A stretch of DNA of 64,000 nt from JAKPAM01 sp047601745 (GCA_047601745.1 JASGIS010000001.1:1178001-1242000), one strand, 5' to 3'; shown: positions 54,160 through 63,156, counted from the first letter of the stretch. Notes: a model not told the origin generated them from the letters alone. Translations and numbers: made by a program.

Positions 54160-55398
54160 ATGATCCGCCACGCGAGCACGCTCTTCACCGGAACCCTGTT
54201 TGGGCAACTGCTGCCGTTGGCGGTTGCCCCGCTCATCACCCGCTTCGTCTCTCCCGCTGAATTCGGCATCTTCGCACTGCTGTTGACGCTGGTCGGCCTC
54301 GGGAGCTATGCCTGCGGCGGCCGATACGAGGCGGCGATCGTGGTACCGGCCGACGACGCGGAGGCGAGCAGTCTGTTGCGCCTGGTGCTGGCGATCAATG
54401 CGGTCTTCTTCGGCATCACGTTGACCGGGCTGGCTGCCGCGCTGATCCTGGCCCCCGCCCACGAGATGTTCGGACCCGTGTGGCTGTCGCTGCCCTTCAT
54501 GATCCTGGCCAACGGCTTGATCAATGCCTGGGAAGGCTGGGGCAACCGCCATGAGGCCTATCGCGGCATCGCTGTCTCGCGCACGACGAGAGGCATCGGC
54601 GTCGCCCTGTGTCAGATCGGGCTCCTCGCGGCATCGGTACCGCCATTGCTCGCACTCGTGATCGGGCAATGCCTGGGCATGCTGTCCGGCTTTCTCGCGG
54701 GCACCTCCCGCAACCAGAGCTTCTTCGCGGCACTCGCGCTGCCGTGGACGTACCGCGATCTGCGAGACGTGGCGGGCAAGTACGCGCATTACCCCCGCTA
54801 CAACACGATCCATGGACTCATCCATGCGGCCCAGGCCCCGTTGACGCTGGTCATCATCAGCGCCTACTGCACGCCGCTATGGGTCGGCGCATTCGGACTG
54901 GTCCAACGGATCCTTCAAGCGCCCAGCGGCCTGGTGGGAACCGCCGTCGCCCCGGTACTGCTGCGTGAACTGGTCAAGCCGGCCGATGCGCACACCCGGC
55001 AGCGGACCGTGCTGCGGGTCATCGCGGGATTGAGCATCGTGGCCGCCCCGCTGTTCATCGTCGTCGCGGTATGGGCGCCGGAGTTGTTCGGGCGAATCTT
55101 CGGTGAATCGTGGCACGACGCCGGCGTGCTCGCGCAGAACTACTGGGGCTACCTGCTGCTGAGCTTCGTGGCGGCGCCGCTCGCCGTGGTCAGCCAGGCA
55201 GCGCGTCGTATGGATACCGCAATGGTCGTGTCGATCATCGGCAATGCGCTGTATCTTGGTACGCTATGGGCAACGCTGACCTACGATGGCTCGTTGCCGC
55301 AATCCTTGCGATGGCTATCGATCGTGATGGCGATCTACTTCGTCCTGTATCTGGCATGGCTAGTGAGAATCGCGCGATTCGATACGCACCGCGATTGA
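54160..55398 (+). CDS. Wzx-like oligosaccharide flippase
   Basis: A 412-residue polytopic protein of the MATE/MVF-like polysaccharide translocase group, with about twelve membrane helices. The first segment TLFTGTLFGQLLPLAVAPLITRFVSPAEFGIFAL is the standard Wzx opening (a short stretch with LLPLAVAPLITRFVSPAEFG is clear). LVQRILQAPSGLVGTAVAPV matches the second-half repeat. It flips the undecaprenyl-linked repeat unit to the periplasmic side for the Wzy-like polymerase encoded upstream. The start is ATG 54160. Confidence 0.88.
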   Translation: MIRHASTLFTGTLFGQLLPLAVAPLITRFVSPAEFGIFALLLTLVGLGSYACGGRYEAAIVVPADDAEASSLLRLVLAINAVFFGITLTGLAAALILAPAHEMFGPVWLSLPFMILANGLINAWEGWGNRHEAYRGIAVSRTTRGIGVALCQIGLLAASVPPLLALVIGQCLGMLSGFLAGTSRNQSFFAALALPWTYRDLRDVAGKYAHYPRYNTIHGLIHAAQAPLTLVIISAYCTPLWVGAFGLVQRILQAPSGLVGTAVAPVLLRELVKPADAHTRQRTVLRVIAGLSIVAAPLFIVVAVWAPELFGRIFGESWHDAGVLAQNYWGYLLLSFVAAPLAVVSQAARRMDTAMVVSIIGNALYLGTLWATLTYDGSLPQSLRWLSIVMAIYFVLYLAWLVRIARFDTHRD

Positions 55399-55405
55399 AA
55401 CTGAT

Positions 55406-56665
55406 TTGCGACACCTCGTTCTGATCACTACCACGTTTCCGACGGGCCCCGGAGAAACGTTCCTCGAAACCGAGTTGCCCTACCTGGCCGCGGCCTTCGA
55501 CAAGATCACGATCATGTTGGCGGTGGAACGTGCCGGCTGCCGACCGACTCCCGCCAACGTCACCGTCGATCTTCGCTATGCCGATCGCCGTTGGAAGGGC
55601 GCCAGGCAGTGGGCGCTGGGCGTCGCGGCGCTTCGCGCGCTGCGCCGCCCTAGCACATGGCATGAACTCGGCAAGGCACTGATGACGCTGCGCGAAGGCC
55701 CGAAACAATGGCTGTTGCGCCTTTCCGAATGGTTCCGGGGCACCTATCGCTCCGAGTTGTTCGCCGACGCGCTGGCACGCCTGCCCGATGCCCCGACGGT
55801 CTGCTACCACTACTGGTTCACGCCCGAAGTCCTCGGCACATATCTCGGACTGGCGCGCCGCGGCCTGGCTGGCCGGGTACCGATCATCGTTCGCGCGCAT
55901 GGCGGCGATCTCTACGACGAGATCCAGCCCTCGAATCATTTCGCCTATCGTGACCGGATGATCCGGTACGTCACCCGCGTGTGCACGGTATCGGCATTCG
56001 GTCGCGACTACCTGGCTGCCCGCTTCCCGCAGCAGGCCGATCGCATCGTGGTGCGCCGGCTGGGCGTGAGCGACCCGGGCTTTCGCAATCCGCAACCCAC
56101 GTCGGGCCTGTCGGTAATCTCGATCTCCAACGTCATCGACACCAAGCGCGTGGACCGGATCGTCGATGCGCTGGCGGAACTCGCCCGGCGCCGGCCGGAA
56201 GTCCCGGTCAAGTGGTTCCATGTCGGCGATGGCCCGTTGATGGCATCGATACGCGAGCGCTGCAAAGACATGCCGGCCAATGTCTCGATCACGTTCACCG
56301 GCCGCCTGCGCAATGCCGAAGTGTTCGCGCTGTTTCGCAGCGAACCGTTCGACTGCCTGGTCAATGCCAGCACGTCCGAAGGCATACCGGTGTCCATCAT
56401 GGAAGCGTTCTCGACCGGGCTGCCGGTCATCGCGCCCGGCGTCGGCGGCATACCGGAAATCCTCGATGACGGATGCGGCCATCTGTTGCCGGCCACCCCT
56501 CGGCTCGACGAATTCGTCGCGGCGCTGTCGACCTATCTCGACAAACGGGCGTCGGCGCCGGACAGAGCACGCGCCCGCGAGGCTTGGGCCCGGCGCTACA
56601 GCGCCGAGGTCAACTACAGCCAATTCGTTGAAGAACTACAAGAAAGTACACGAATCGGTCGTTGA
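55406..56665 (+). CDS. Glycosyltransferase family 4 protein (WcaL-like)
   Basis: A 419-residue GT4 enzyme. It opens RHLVLITTTFPTGPGETFLETELPYLAAAF, with the PxGxxETFLExEIPxL pattern of colanic-acid-type transferases (WcaL family), then VCYHYWFTPEVLGTYLGL and IIVRAHGGDLYDEI. The C-terminal domain carries VISISNVIDTKRVD, FTGRLRNAEVFALF and the E-x7-E motif NASTSEGIPVSIMEAFSTG. The start is TTG 55406, 7 bp after the flippase stop. The sugar is unknown. Confidence 0.88.
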   Translation: MRHLVLITTTFPTGPGETFLETELPYLAAAFDKITIMLAVERAGCRPTPANVTVDLRYADRRWKGARQWALGVAALRALRRPSTWHELGKALMTLREGPKQWLLRLSEWFRGTYRSELFADALARLPDAPTVCYHYWFTPEVLGTYLGLARRGLAGRVPIIVRAHGGDLYDEIQPSNHFAYRDRMIRYVTRVCTVSAFGRDYLAARFPQQADRIVVRRLGVSDPGFRNPQPTSGLSVISISNVIDTKRVDRIVDALAELARRRPEVPVKWFHVGDGPLMASIRERCKDMPANVSITFTGRLRNAEVFALFRSEPFDCLVNASTSEGIPVSIMEAFSTGLPVIAPGVGGIPEILDDGCGHLLPATPRLDEFVAALSTYLDKRASAPDRARAREAWARRYSAEVNYSQFVEELQESTRIGR

Positions 56666-56680
56666 AAACGCATCGATGAA

Positions 56681-56728
56681 ATCCGATCCGGGCTGATCGG
56701 ATAACGGCACCTGTCAGCATCGACAGGT
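56681..56728. terminator. Two adjacent hairpins after the third glycosyltransferase
   Basis: ATCCGATC-CGGGCT-GATCGGAT (56681-56702, perfect 8-bp stem) and ACCTGTC-AGCATC-GACAGGT (56709-56728, perfect 7-bp stem) follow the glycosyltransferase stop. There are no long U-runs. They might end or attenuate transcription before the next gene. Confidence 0.4.
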
Positions 56729-56739
56729 TACGCCGACGG

Positions 56740-56971
56740 TGAACGAACCCGCGCCCCTCTCCGAGACAGCGGTCTTCGGCGCGCAATGCCATTCGTTCCG
56801 CGTTCCTGATGCTTCGAAGGACTTTCGTGCTCCCGTCCTCGACAGCCTCTCGCGCCAACCCCGATGCCACCGTCATGGCGCTGGCCATCACACGGCATGC
56901 AGATCCAGGCGCCGCTCGCGGAAGTGTTCGAGGTAGTTCGGCCGGTCCTCGGCCGGCGCACGTCAGAGTAG
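56740..56971 (+). pseudogene. Internally deleted PIG-L deacetylase copy
   Basis: This stretch matches the 5' region, start and first ~20 codons of the PIG-L gene at 63381 (shared TCTTCGGCGC...CAATGCC upstream; GTG in place of ATG), then jumps to its end: GCGCTGGCC...GGCATGCAGATCCAGGCGCC equals 63963-64000. Between the two matching GxGCTxGCC sites the intact gene has 531 extra nt (177 codons). A 2-nt loss after the joint shifts the frame. The remnant continues past the window end of the intact copy and predicts its C-terminus as PLAEVFEVVRPVLGRRTSE, then a stop at 56969-56971. It occupies most of the gap before the methyltransferase gene. Confidence 0.75.
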
Positions 56972-56992
56972 GCCTGAACGGTGACTGACTCG

Positions 56993-57751
56993 ATGGAACA
57001 GAATCATCCGAATGGAGAGACGGAAGAGGTTCGCCGGCGCTACGCCAAACGCCAGCGAATCGACTGGCGATACAGCGTGCTCAATCCAGCCCAGCAACTG
57101 CCGACGCAAGAGCGGGAGCGCGTGCTCTGCAGAATGTTGCGTTCGCAAGACTGGACCCGCCTGAATCAGATCAAGGTCACGGACGTCGGTTGCGGCGGTG
57201 CCGGCAATCTGTTGATGCTGCTGCGATTCGGTTTCGCCCCGGAGAACCTGACGGGTATCGAATTGCTGGTCGAGCGCTACGAACGCGCTCGACAGGTGCT
57301 GCCACCTGCCAGCCGAGTCATTCTCGGTGACGCCACCGTCGCGTCCGTCGAACCGGCGAGTCAGGATCTGGTCATGCAGAATCTGGTTTTCTCCACGCTG
57401 CTGGACCTCGATTTTCAACAGCGCCTGGCCGATGCGATGTGGAGTTGGCTGCGGCCGGGAGGAGCGGTGATATGGCACGACTTCATGTTCAACAACCCCA
57501 GGAACAAGGACACTCGCGGCGTGCCCGTCAGCAGGATCAAAGAGCTGTTTCCGCACGGGAAAATTGAACAGCATCGAATCACGCTTGCTCCGCCGATCTC
57601 GCGTCTCGTCACGAGGATCCACCCCTCGCTTTACACGGTGTTCAATGCCTTGCCGCTATTGAGGACGCACATCCTGGCCTGGATCGAAAAGCCGGAGGGC
57701 TGCCCCCCCCACCGGACGGCGAGCGGGCGATCCTGCCCATCGCCGTCGTGA
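56993..57751 (+). CDS. Class I SAM-dependent methyltransferase
   Basis: A ~252-residue methyltransferase. The SAM-binding motif I is VTDVGCGGAGNLLMLLRFG, motif II is LTGIELLVERYERARQVLP, and the later VMQNLVFSTLLDLDFQQRL plus WLRPGGAVIWHDF match motifs III and IV of Rossmann methyltransferases. In a polysaccharide locus the likely target is a sugar hydroxyl or carboxyl. The start is ATG 56993; GTG 56981 is possible. The last ~18 residues after AWIEKPEG, across a run of nine C at about 57702, are low-complexity and may not be conserved. Confidence 0.83.
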   Translation: MEQNHPNGETEEVRRRYAKRQRIDWRYSVLNPAQQLPTQERERVLCRMLRSQDWTRLNQIKVTDVGCGGAGNLLMLLRFGFAPENLTGIELLVERYERARQVLPPASRVILGDATVASVEPASQDLVMQNLVFSTLLDLDFQQRLADAMWSWLRPGGAVIWHDFMFNNPRNKDTRGVPVSRIKELFPHGKIEQHRITLAPPISRLVTRIHPSLYTVFNALPLLRTHILAWIEKPEGCPPHRTASGRSCPSPS

Positions 57752-58051
57752 TGCCGGTCCCGGCCTCGCGGGCCCGCACGCATGCCAGAATCGCGGCTGC
57801 CAGTGCGTTCTTTCGTGTCGTGCAGGGGCGCTAACCGGTCCACTGTGCGGTTTTTTCGCTCTCCGGCCTTCATTTTTCCGGAAGATCGCCCCCTGATTCT
57901 TCGAACTCCGTTCATCGATCGCTCGGTTTTGCTGCAAAGATCATCAATCTCGCCCAATCGGGTCAACGGCGACCTGACGTCTCTATGGGGACGCCGCCCG
58001 CCGATCGCCCGCTCGGCCGCGTCGCGTCGATCCGCATCATGAACACTGATC
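57752..58051. other. Gene-free stretch with a weak terminator
   Basis: A 300-bp gap between the methyltransferase gene and the asparagine-synthase-like gene. It is locally T-rich on the plus strand. AACCG...CGGTT (57833-57851) followed by six T to 57856 resembles a weak intrinsic terminator, so the following gene may have its own promoter in the T-rich part around 57850-57950. No gene remnant was recognised. Confidence 0.4.
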
Positions 58052-59602
58052 ATGACTAACTCTTCCCCGCCCGGCGACAACCCGTGGAGCGGCACTCCGC
58101 ATCGGCGCCAGTATCTGATCGCCCCGCAACAAGTGCGCGTTCCATCCGGCCTGTCACTCTCCATCCACGCGATGGCCGGGTACCACATCTACGTCGGGGC
58201 CGATCTCTCGCTGTCCACCGCCGTCCACGGCGATACCCACATCGCCCTGCTCGGCGAGGCCATCGACGCAGCGCGACCGGATCGCGACAACGGCGCGATC
58301 GCCGATTCGCTGGCGCACTGTACCGACGCGGCCGATCTGCAGGCGTGCGCGTTTCGTCTGGCCGGCCGCTTCGTCGTGTTCGCACGCATCCAGGGCCACG
58401 ATATCTGCTTCGCCGATGCCTGCGGTTTTCGTCGTCTCTACTATGGCCGGATCGCCGAACGCCTGATCGCCACGTCATCGCCGCGCTTGTACTTCGATAT
58501 CCTGGGTGCGCCGGTCGAGATCGACGCCGAGACCAAGAAGCTGATGGCATCGCAGCTCTTCCAAACCAGCGAGTGGGCCTGGTACGGTGCGAGCTATTTC
58601 GACCCGCGCCTGAAGATACTGCTGCCGAATCATGGCTTGGACCTGGCATCGGGCCGAGCGTCACGATTGACTCGAACCATCGTTCCCGATTCGATGCCGA
58701 TCGACGAGCTGGTCGAGCGGGCGGCCAAGGTGCTACGGGGAACCTTCGACGGCCTTCAGCGGCGCTTCCGCCTGACACAAGCCATTACGGCGGGATGGGA
58801 CAGCCGGCTGCTATTGGCGGCCTCCTTGCCGTGGAAGTCCGACATCGATTATTTCGTATTCGATGAACCGAGGGGCCGATCCATCGGCATGGATGCCCGG
58901 GTCGCGCTCGCGCTCGGCAAACGCTCAGACATCGTCGTCGCCCGCGTCGAGCGCCCCGATCTCGATCCGGCTTTCGTCGCCGCTTATGATCGAAACTGGG
59001 TACTACCGCGCCACATCTCCACTTTGCGCAACATCCAGTACCTTGCCCGGCTTCCCGCAGCCGATCTTCCGCGGCTCAACGTCAACGGCAATGCCGGAGA
59101 GATCGGGCGGTGTTTCTTTGGCGCTTATGGCGGCCCGGTCTGGGCCGACATGCTTCTCAGGTACTCGGGCTATGGTCACGAATCTCCGGTGATCGAGCGC
59201 GCGATTCGTGAATGGCTGGCCGATGCCCGAGCATTCGCACGCCAGCAGAGAATCTCCATTCTCGATCTGTTCTACTGGGAGCAGCGGATGGGCAACTGGG
59301 GCGCCCTCGGCACAGCGGAAATGGATATCGCGATCGAGCAGATCAGTCCCTATGACAATGGCGAATTGCTCGGCTTGATGCTGGCTGCGCCAGCGTCGCT
59401 CCGCAAGGGACCCCGCTACCAGCTATTCGAACGTATCTGCCGGGTATTGGCGCCGGAGCTCGTCGAAGAGCCCATCAACCCCGATGATTCGCGCCTGATG
59501 AGCCGTATCCGCGCCAATGCCGGACTGCGTTACGTCACCCAGGCCGCCCAGCAGACGTTGCGCGGCCTTCTATCCAGATCGCGGGCAGCCCGCGAGCCGT
59601 GA
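58052..59602 (+). CDS. Asparagine synthase-like (ATP-pyrophosphatase) protein
   Basis: A 516-residue protein like the asparagine synthetase B group but atypical. The N-terminal ~190 residues show the Ntn/GATase2-like beta pattern (FRLAGRFVVFARIQGHDICFADACGFRRLYYG) without the Cys2 nucleophile, so it should not use glutamine. The C-terminal half has ITAGWDSRLLLAAS, the modified PP-loop (SxGxDSR) that binds ATP. Similar proteins occur in surface-glycan and peptide clusters and may form an amide, perhaps on a uronic acid; here the uronic sugar made by WbpABDE would be an obvious target. That is inference. Confidence 0.7.
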   Translation: MTNSSPPGDNPWSGTPHRRQYLIAPQQVRVPSGLSLSIHAMAGYHIYVGADLSLSTAVHGDTHIALLGEAIDAARPDRDNGAIADSLAHCTDAADLQACAFRLAGRFVVFARIQGHDICFADACGFRRLYYGRIAERLIATSSPRLYFDILGAPVEIDAETKKLMASQLFQTSEWAWYGASYFDPRLKILLPNHGLDLASGRASRLTRTIVPDSMPIDELVERAAKVLRGTFDGLQRRFRLTQAITAGWDSRLLLAASLPWKSDIDYFVFDEPRGRSIGMDARVALALGKRSDIVVARVERPDLDPAFVAAYDRNWVLPRHISTLRNIQYLARLPAADLPRLNVNGNAGEIGRCFFGAYGGPVWADMLLRYSGYGHESPVIERAIREWLADARAFARQQRISILDLFYWEQRMGNWGALGTAEMDIAIEQISPYDNGELLGLMLAAPASLRKGPRYQLFERICRVLAPELVEEPINPDDSRLMSRIRANAGLRYVTQAAQQTLRGLLSRSRAAREP

Positions 59603-60003
59603 TCAGCCCGCGGAGCCTCGACAATCCGTTCGCATGAGTCATCGCTTCGGCCGACTCTTGCGGCACCACCTGCGCCCGCCGCGCCACGACCCTGTGGAAC
59701 GGGATCAGATGCAGTCGTGGTCAAAGCACCAGCGCCGCTAACCTCTGCATGAACGTCAGCGGCGACATCATCAGGTGCGTCGTCCCGTCACGCCAGAAGG
59801 TCTTCAGCTTCAACTCCACCTGCCCAGCCGCGTCGAGCAGCACCCGCTCGTCCGACAGTGCAGACCGAATGAGGTAGCAACTTCTCCAGCTACTTGCGTT
59901 CGTGAGCCGCGCAAGCACATTGCGGCGTGCAGACTGAAACCGTCGATGAACGAATTTACGGGACACGCTGGCGCCCAGGCGCGCGAGCTGCTGGCGGTCG
60001 AAA
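59602..60003 (-). pseudogene. IS91-family transposase remnant
   Basis: A minus frame around 59849-59724 reads ERVLLDAAGQVELKLKTFWR, then DGTTHLMMSPLTFMQRLAAL, the strongly conserved C-terminal block of Y2 transposases of the IS91 group. An in-frame TGA at 59721-59723 interrupts it; the frame then continues PRLHLIPFHRVVARRAQVVP as in intact relatives, fading by about 59620. Upstream, DRQQLARLGASVSR (about 59960-60000) resembles the earlier part but is out of register. Intact proteins have ~300-400 residues; at most 130 are left. The 545-bp gap 59603-60147 is otherwise the upstream region of the next gene. Confidence 0.75.
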
Positions 60004-60147
60004 ATTGGTATTGGCACTTCTGACCGTTTGCTGACATTCAATCGAATCTTGATACCTGGTTCTACGATTTCCCGGAGCGAAAGAATTTGACTCGACTTCG
60101 CCGCATTGTGTGTGTAATATTTTCCGACAAACAAGGAGATACGCAAC

Positions 60148-62739
60148 ATGCCCATTCGGCAAGGACGGAGAAACTTCTCACTATCTTTGCTGACCTTGGC
60201 TGTCTCGGGGTGTGGCAGCGAGTCAGAAGAGCAGTCTGTACAGGGTTATTCGAAATCCGGCGTGCCAGGCATCGGACTCGCATTGAAGTCGGTGCCATCG
60301 AGCTATGTCGCGCCGGCAAGGATCGCTCGCTCCAACAACATCTATTTCAGCGATTCCGGTTTGGACTCCAATCCAGGCACGGCAGCGGCCCCCAAACGAG
60401 ACGTCTGGCAAGCCTTGTCGACCGGCGCCGTTCCGAGCAATTGCAATGTGTGGTTCCAAGGCACCACGTTCACTTGCGGCAGTTCCTCGGGCTTGGTGAG
60501 CACCTATTCGAGTGACGAGTCGAGCAGCAACGGAACTGTCTTACCGACAAACCTGACCTTCGCGCCCGCATCGGGAATCTGGCGGGATACGACGATTCTC
60601 GGCACATCAGGCGTGGCGGGCAATGCCATGACACTTCAAAACGTCGTGACAACCGCGAACGATGGCGTTCTCAACTGGCAGATCTGGGGGCTCGGCTTCA
60701 GCAACTGGTTCGATGTGTGGGGGAACGGAGTTTTTACTATCGCCGGCCGAGTCAAGGCTGTCTATTTCGATGGCCTGTATCTGACCAACAATGGAAGCGG
60801 CAACACTGCCGGTGATCATGCATTCTATTTAGCCGGAAGAAACAACTCCACATCTCTGGTCATAGACGACATACGCATTCGAGGTTGCACCATCAATGAA
60901 AACAAAAACAATGGCGCATTCGTCCACGTCTACTCTTCCCAGACAGGCTACAATGGAACGCACGTTCTGATCGAAGGCAACTCCGTTCAGTGGAAAGGCA
61001 ACTGGGGGATGATCTTCAGTCAGAATTTCATTCCACCTGCCACCTGGACGGTTCAGCTCAATGATATCCGCGTGGACGGCAGCGCCGCCGTCAATTATGA
61101 CAACACCGCCCATGTTCCATCGATCGGATTGTATTTCTATAATGATGGAGGGATAGGCAACCCGGCCGACGCGACGATGAACGTCAACAACAATCTGTTC
61201 GCACTGGTCGGCGCTTGGCCGGATGCGACCGTGGGGCCGAGCAATGCGGTACGCAGTCAAGGTTCGACACCAACATCGACGAACAATCAATTTTACGTAC
61301 CTTCGGGACATACGGCAGCAAGCGGATATACCCTTGGCTCCGGCGATCAGGTGATCACATCATTGCCAGCACAAATGATCGTCCTGGCCCCGGGAAGCAC
61401 CGGAACGACCTATTCGTCCGTGCAATTCACCAGCAACGGCGCTTATTTGTCTCTGGCGACGGGCAGCGCTGTCAATTCGAATTCGTACACGCTGCTCGGC
61501 CAGGGTTATCAAGCAGTCAATACGGCGAAGTGGACACCGATCGCGTGTATCGATAATGCCAGCGGCAGGGATTTCATCGGTACGGCATCCAATGGTTCGA
61601 TCGTCCAGGTGTTCAAGAGCTGGGCAGCGGCATCCAGTGCCAACATCGCCACGCTGTCAACTGGTCAGTGGTTCGGCTGGGCACTAGTGGGTTCCGGCAC
61701 GACGAGTTCTCCGATATTGACCGCGTACATCTATCAAGGCGGAACGCTATATTCTCAGAGCATTTCCCCAGGCAGTTCTTCTGCCATCACGCAGCTGCTG
61801 CTGGGCGGCAACGGTTACGATGAGTTTTACGGCAGCATCACAGATGTCCGTTTCTGGAATGTTCCGCTATCCAACACGCAAATTCAATCCGAATTCCTGT
61901 CCCATACGCCCATCGTGACAGCCGGGCTGATTCTTTACAACAGTTTCACGGGCACGACACTAAGCGCGCAGTTGAATAACACCACGGCCAACACCCCCTG
62001 GGCGAATGCTGCCTGGACTGCATCCGGCACTATCGTGCCTTCAGCGGCTTCACCGACCTACCCGGGCTCAGGCGGCTCAGTCAACTATCATTCCATCCAG
62101 TTCACGGGCAATTCCGACTATTTGTCGATCAGCACCAGCGGCAGCATCGCGTCGAATGCGTATACGTTGCTTGGGCAAGGCCGCCAGACCGCCAACACCA
62201 ACAAATGGACGCCCATCGCCTGCATCGATAACGCCGGTGGCCGTGATTTCATCGGCACGGCGAGCAACGGCAACGTGGTCCAGGCTTTTAGAAGTTGGGC
62301 AGCGGGCGCCAGTTCGGCGGTGGCGACGATCACGCCCGGAACGTGGTTCGGATGGGCTTTGGTGGGCGGAGGAACGACCTCGTCACCGACGCTGACCGCA
62401 TACATTTATCAGAGCGGCACGCTCTACTCCCAAACCCTGACTCCGGGCAACGCGTCCGCGATCACGCAGATTCTTCTCGGCGGTAATGCGTACGATCAAT
62501 TCTATGGTCAGATCGCGGACGTGCGATTCTGGAATACGACGCTGAGCGCCTCGCAGATCCTGAACGAAGTCAAATCCCATACTCCGGTCACCCCCAGCGG
62601 GCTTATTCTCTACAATGATTTCGCCGGTAACACGTTGAGCGCCCAGTTGGCGAATACGACAGCCAATGCGACGTGGGCGAACGCCGCCTGGACGGTGAAT
62701 GGCGGTGCATCATCCGCCGCAGAGACTCCCCCGTATTGA
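60148..62739 (+). CDS. Lipoprotein with beta-helix and two LamG-like domains, 863 aa
   Basis: A large exported protein. The signal ends with the lipobox AVSGC (about residue 25), so it is probably a surface lipoprotein. Residues ~65-415 form a right-handed parallel beta-helix-like region opened by NNIYFSDSGLDSNPGTAAAP (the start pattern of pectate-lyase-like repeats). Residues ~420-640 and ~645-860 are two very similar LamG/concanavalin-like sandwiches (GGRDFIGTASNG, TQILLGGNAYDQFYG, IADVRFWN). Beta-helix plus lectin domains fit a polysaccharide-degrading or -binding enzyme. AAGGAG lies before ATG 60148. The gene is clearly less GC-rich than its neighbours, which points to acquisition. Confidence 0.8.
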   Translation: MPIRQGRRNFSLSLLTLAVSGCGSESEEQSVQGYSKSGVPGIGLALKSVPSSYVAPARIARSNNIYFSDSGLDSNPGTAAAPKRDVWQALSTGAVPSNCNVWFQGTTFTCGSSSGLVSTYSSDESSSNGTVLPTNLTFAPASGIWRDTTILGTSGVAGNAMTLQNVVTTANDGVLNWQIWGLGFSNWFDVWGNGVFTIAGRVKAVYFDGLYLTNNGSGNTAGDHAFYLAGRNNSTSLVIDDIRIRGCTINENKNNGAFVHVYSSQTGYNGTHVLIEGNSVQWKGNWGMIFSQNFIPPATWTVQLNDIRVDGSAAVNYDNTAHVPSIGLYFYNDGGIGNPADATMNVNNNLFALVGAWPDATVGPSNAVRSQGSTPTSTNNQFYVPSGHTAASGYTLGSGDQVITSLPAQMIVLAPGSTGTTYSSVQFTSNGAYLSLATGSAVNSNSYTLLGQGYQAVNTAKWTPIACIDNASGRDFIGTASNGSIVQVFKSWAAASSANIATLSTGQWFGWALVGSGTTSSPILTAYIYQGGTLYSQSISPGSSSAITQLLLGGNGYDEFYGSITDVRFWNVPLSNTQIQSEFLSHTPIVTAGLILYNSFTGTTLSAQLNNTTANTPWANAAWTASGTIVPSAASPTYPGSGGSVNYHSIQFTGNSDYLSISTSGSIASNAYTLLGQGRQTANTNKWTPIACIDNAGGRDFIGTASNGNVVQAFRSWAAGASSAVATITPGTWFGWALVGGGTTSSPTLTAYIYQSGTLYSQTLTPGNASAITQILLGGNAYDQFYGQIADVRFWNTTLSASQILNEVKSHTPVTPSGLILYNDFAGNTLSAQLANTTANATWANAAWTVNGGASSAAETPPY
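61411..62715 (+). repeat. Tandem duplication encoding two LamG-like domains
   Basis: Two copies offset by 675 bp (225 codons), starting at 61411 and 62086. Protein pairs include KWTPIACIDNASGRDFIGTA / KWTPIACIDNAGGRDFIGTA and LLLGGNGYDEFYG / ILLGGNAYDQFYG. The DNA copies differ mainly at third positions, so the duplication is not very recent. Confidence 0.85.
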
Positions 62740-63072
62740 TGCTTGGACACGCGGACCGGGTAAGCAGGCTTGCAGAACCATTCAACGCTGATGCGGTCGC
62801 CGACCTGAAGGCGCGGAGAGCCATTGCCCTGTTCGGGCAGAGGTCGTCACCAGTACGTACAACCACGGCGAAAAACGGTAGTTCGTCAGCCGGTGAGTGT
62901 TGAGACACTGGTGATGGATCTCCGCCTACCCAGGTGCTCCGGAACACAACCGTTATCGCGACTCGACGTCTCTCAGCCCTGATTCAGCGCCGCGAGCAGG
63001 GCGAGCCGCCCGCTCGTCCGGATCCACGTAGTGACGATCATCAAGGAGTCCGCCGCGAGCACCCCGCGGACC

Positions 63073-63156
63073 CGACAGCGGCGCGCTCCGGAACCGGACG
63101 TCGGTGATCAAGCCATCGAATCGATCATCGGCATTGCCGCCGAGCGGCAGCGACGT
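63073..63156 (-). pseudogene. Antisense LamG-domain fragment
   Basis: The minus strand reads LGGNADDRFDGLITDVRF, then RSAPLS. This aligns with LGGNGYDEFYGSITDVRF, then WNVPLS of the first LamG domain of the adjacent plus-strand gene (about 16 of 26 residues). It lacks a start and is flanked by unmatched sequence. It is a decayed, inverted piece of a related gene. Confidence 0.65.

Noticed and set aside
57695..57751. Frameshift at the C-run near the end of the methyltransferase gene
   Set aside because: Shifting the frame does not give a better or longer conserved end; the core domain is already complete.
59721..60155. 144-codon minus frame as an intact gene
   Set aside because: Only its end matches a transposase and the frame stops inside a conserved block. 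Its first part overlaps the ribosome site of the next plus-strand gene.
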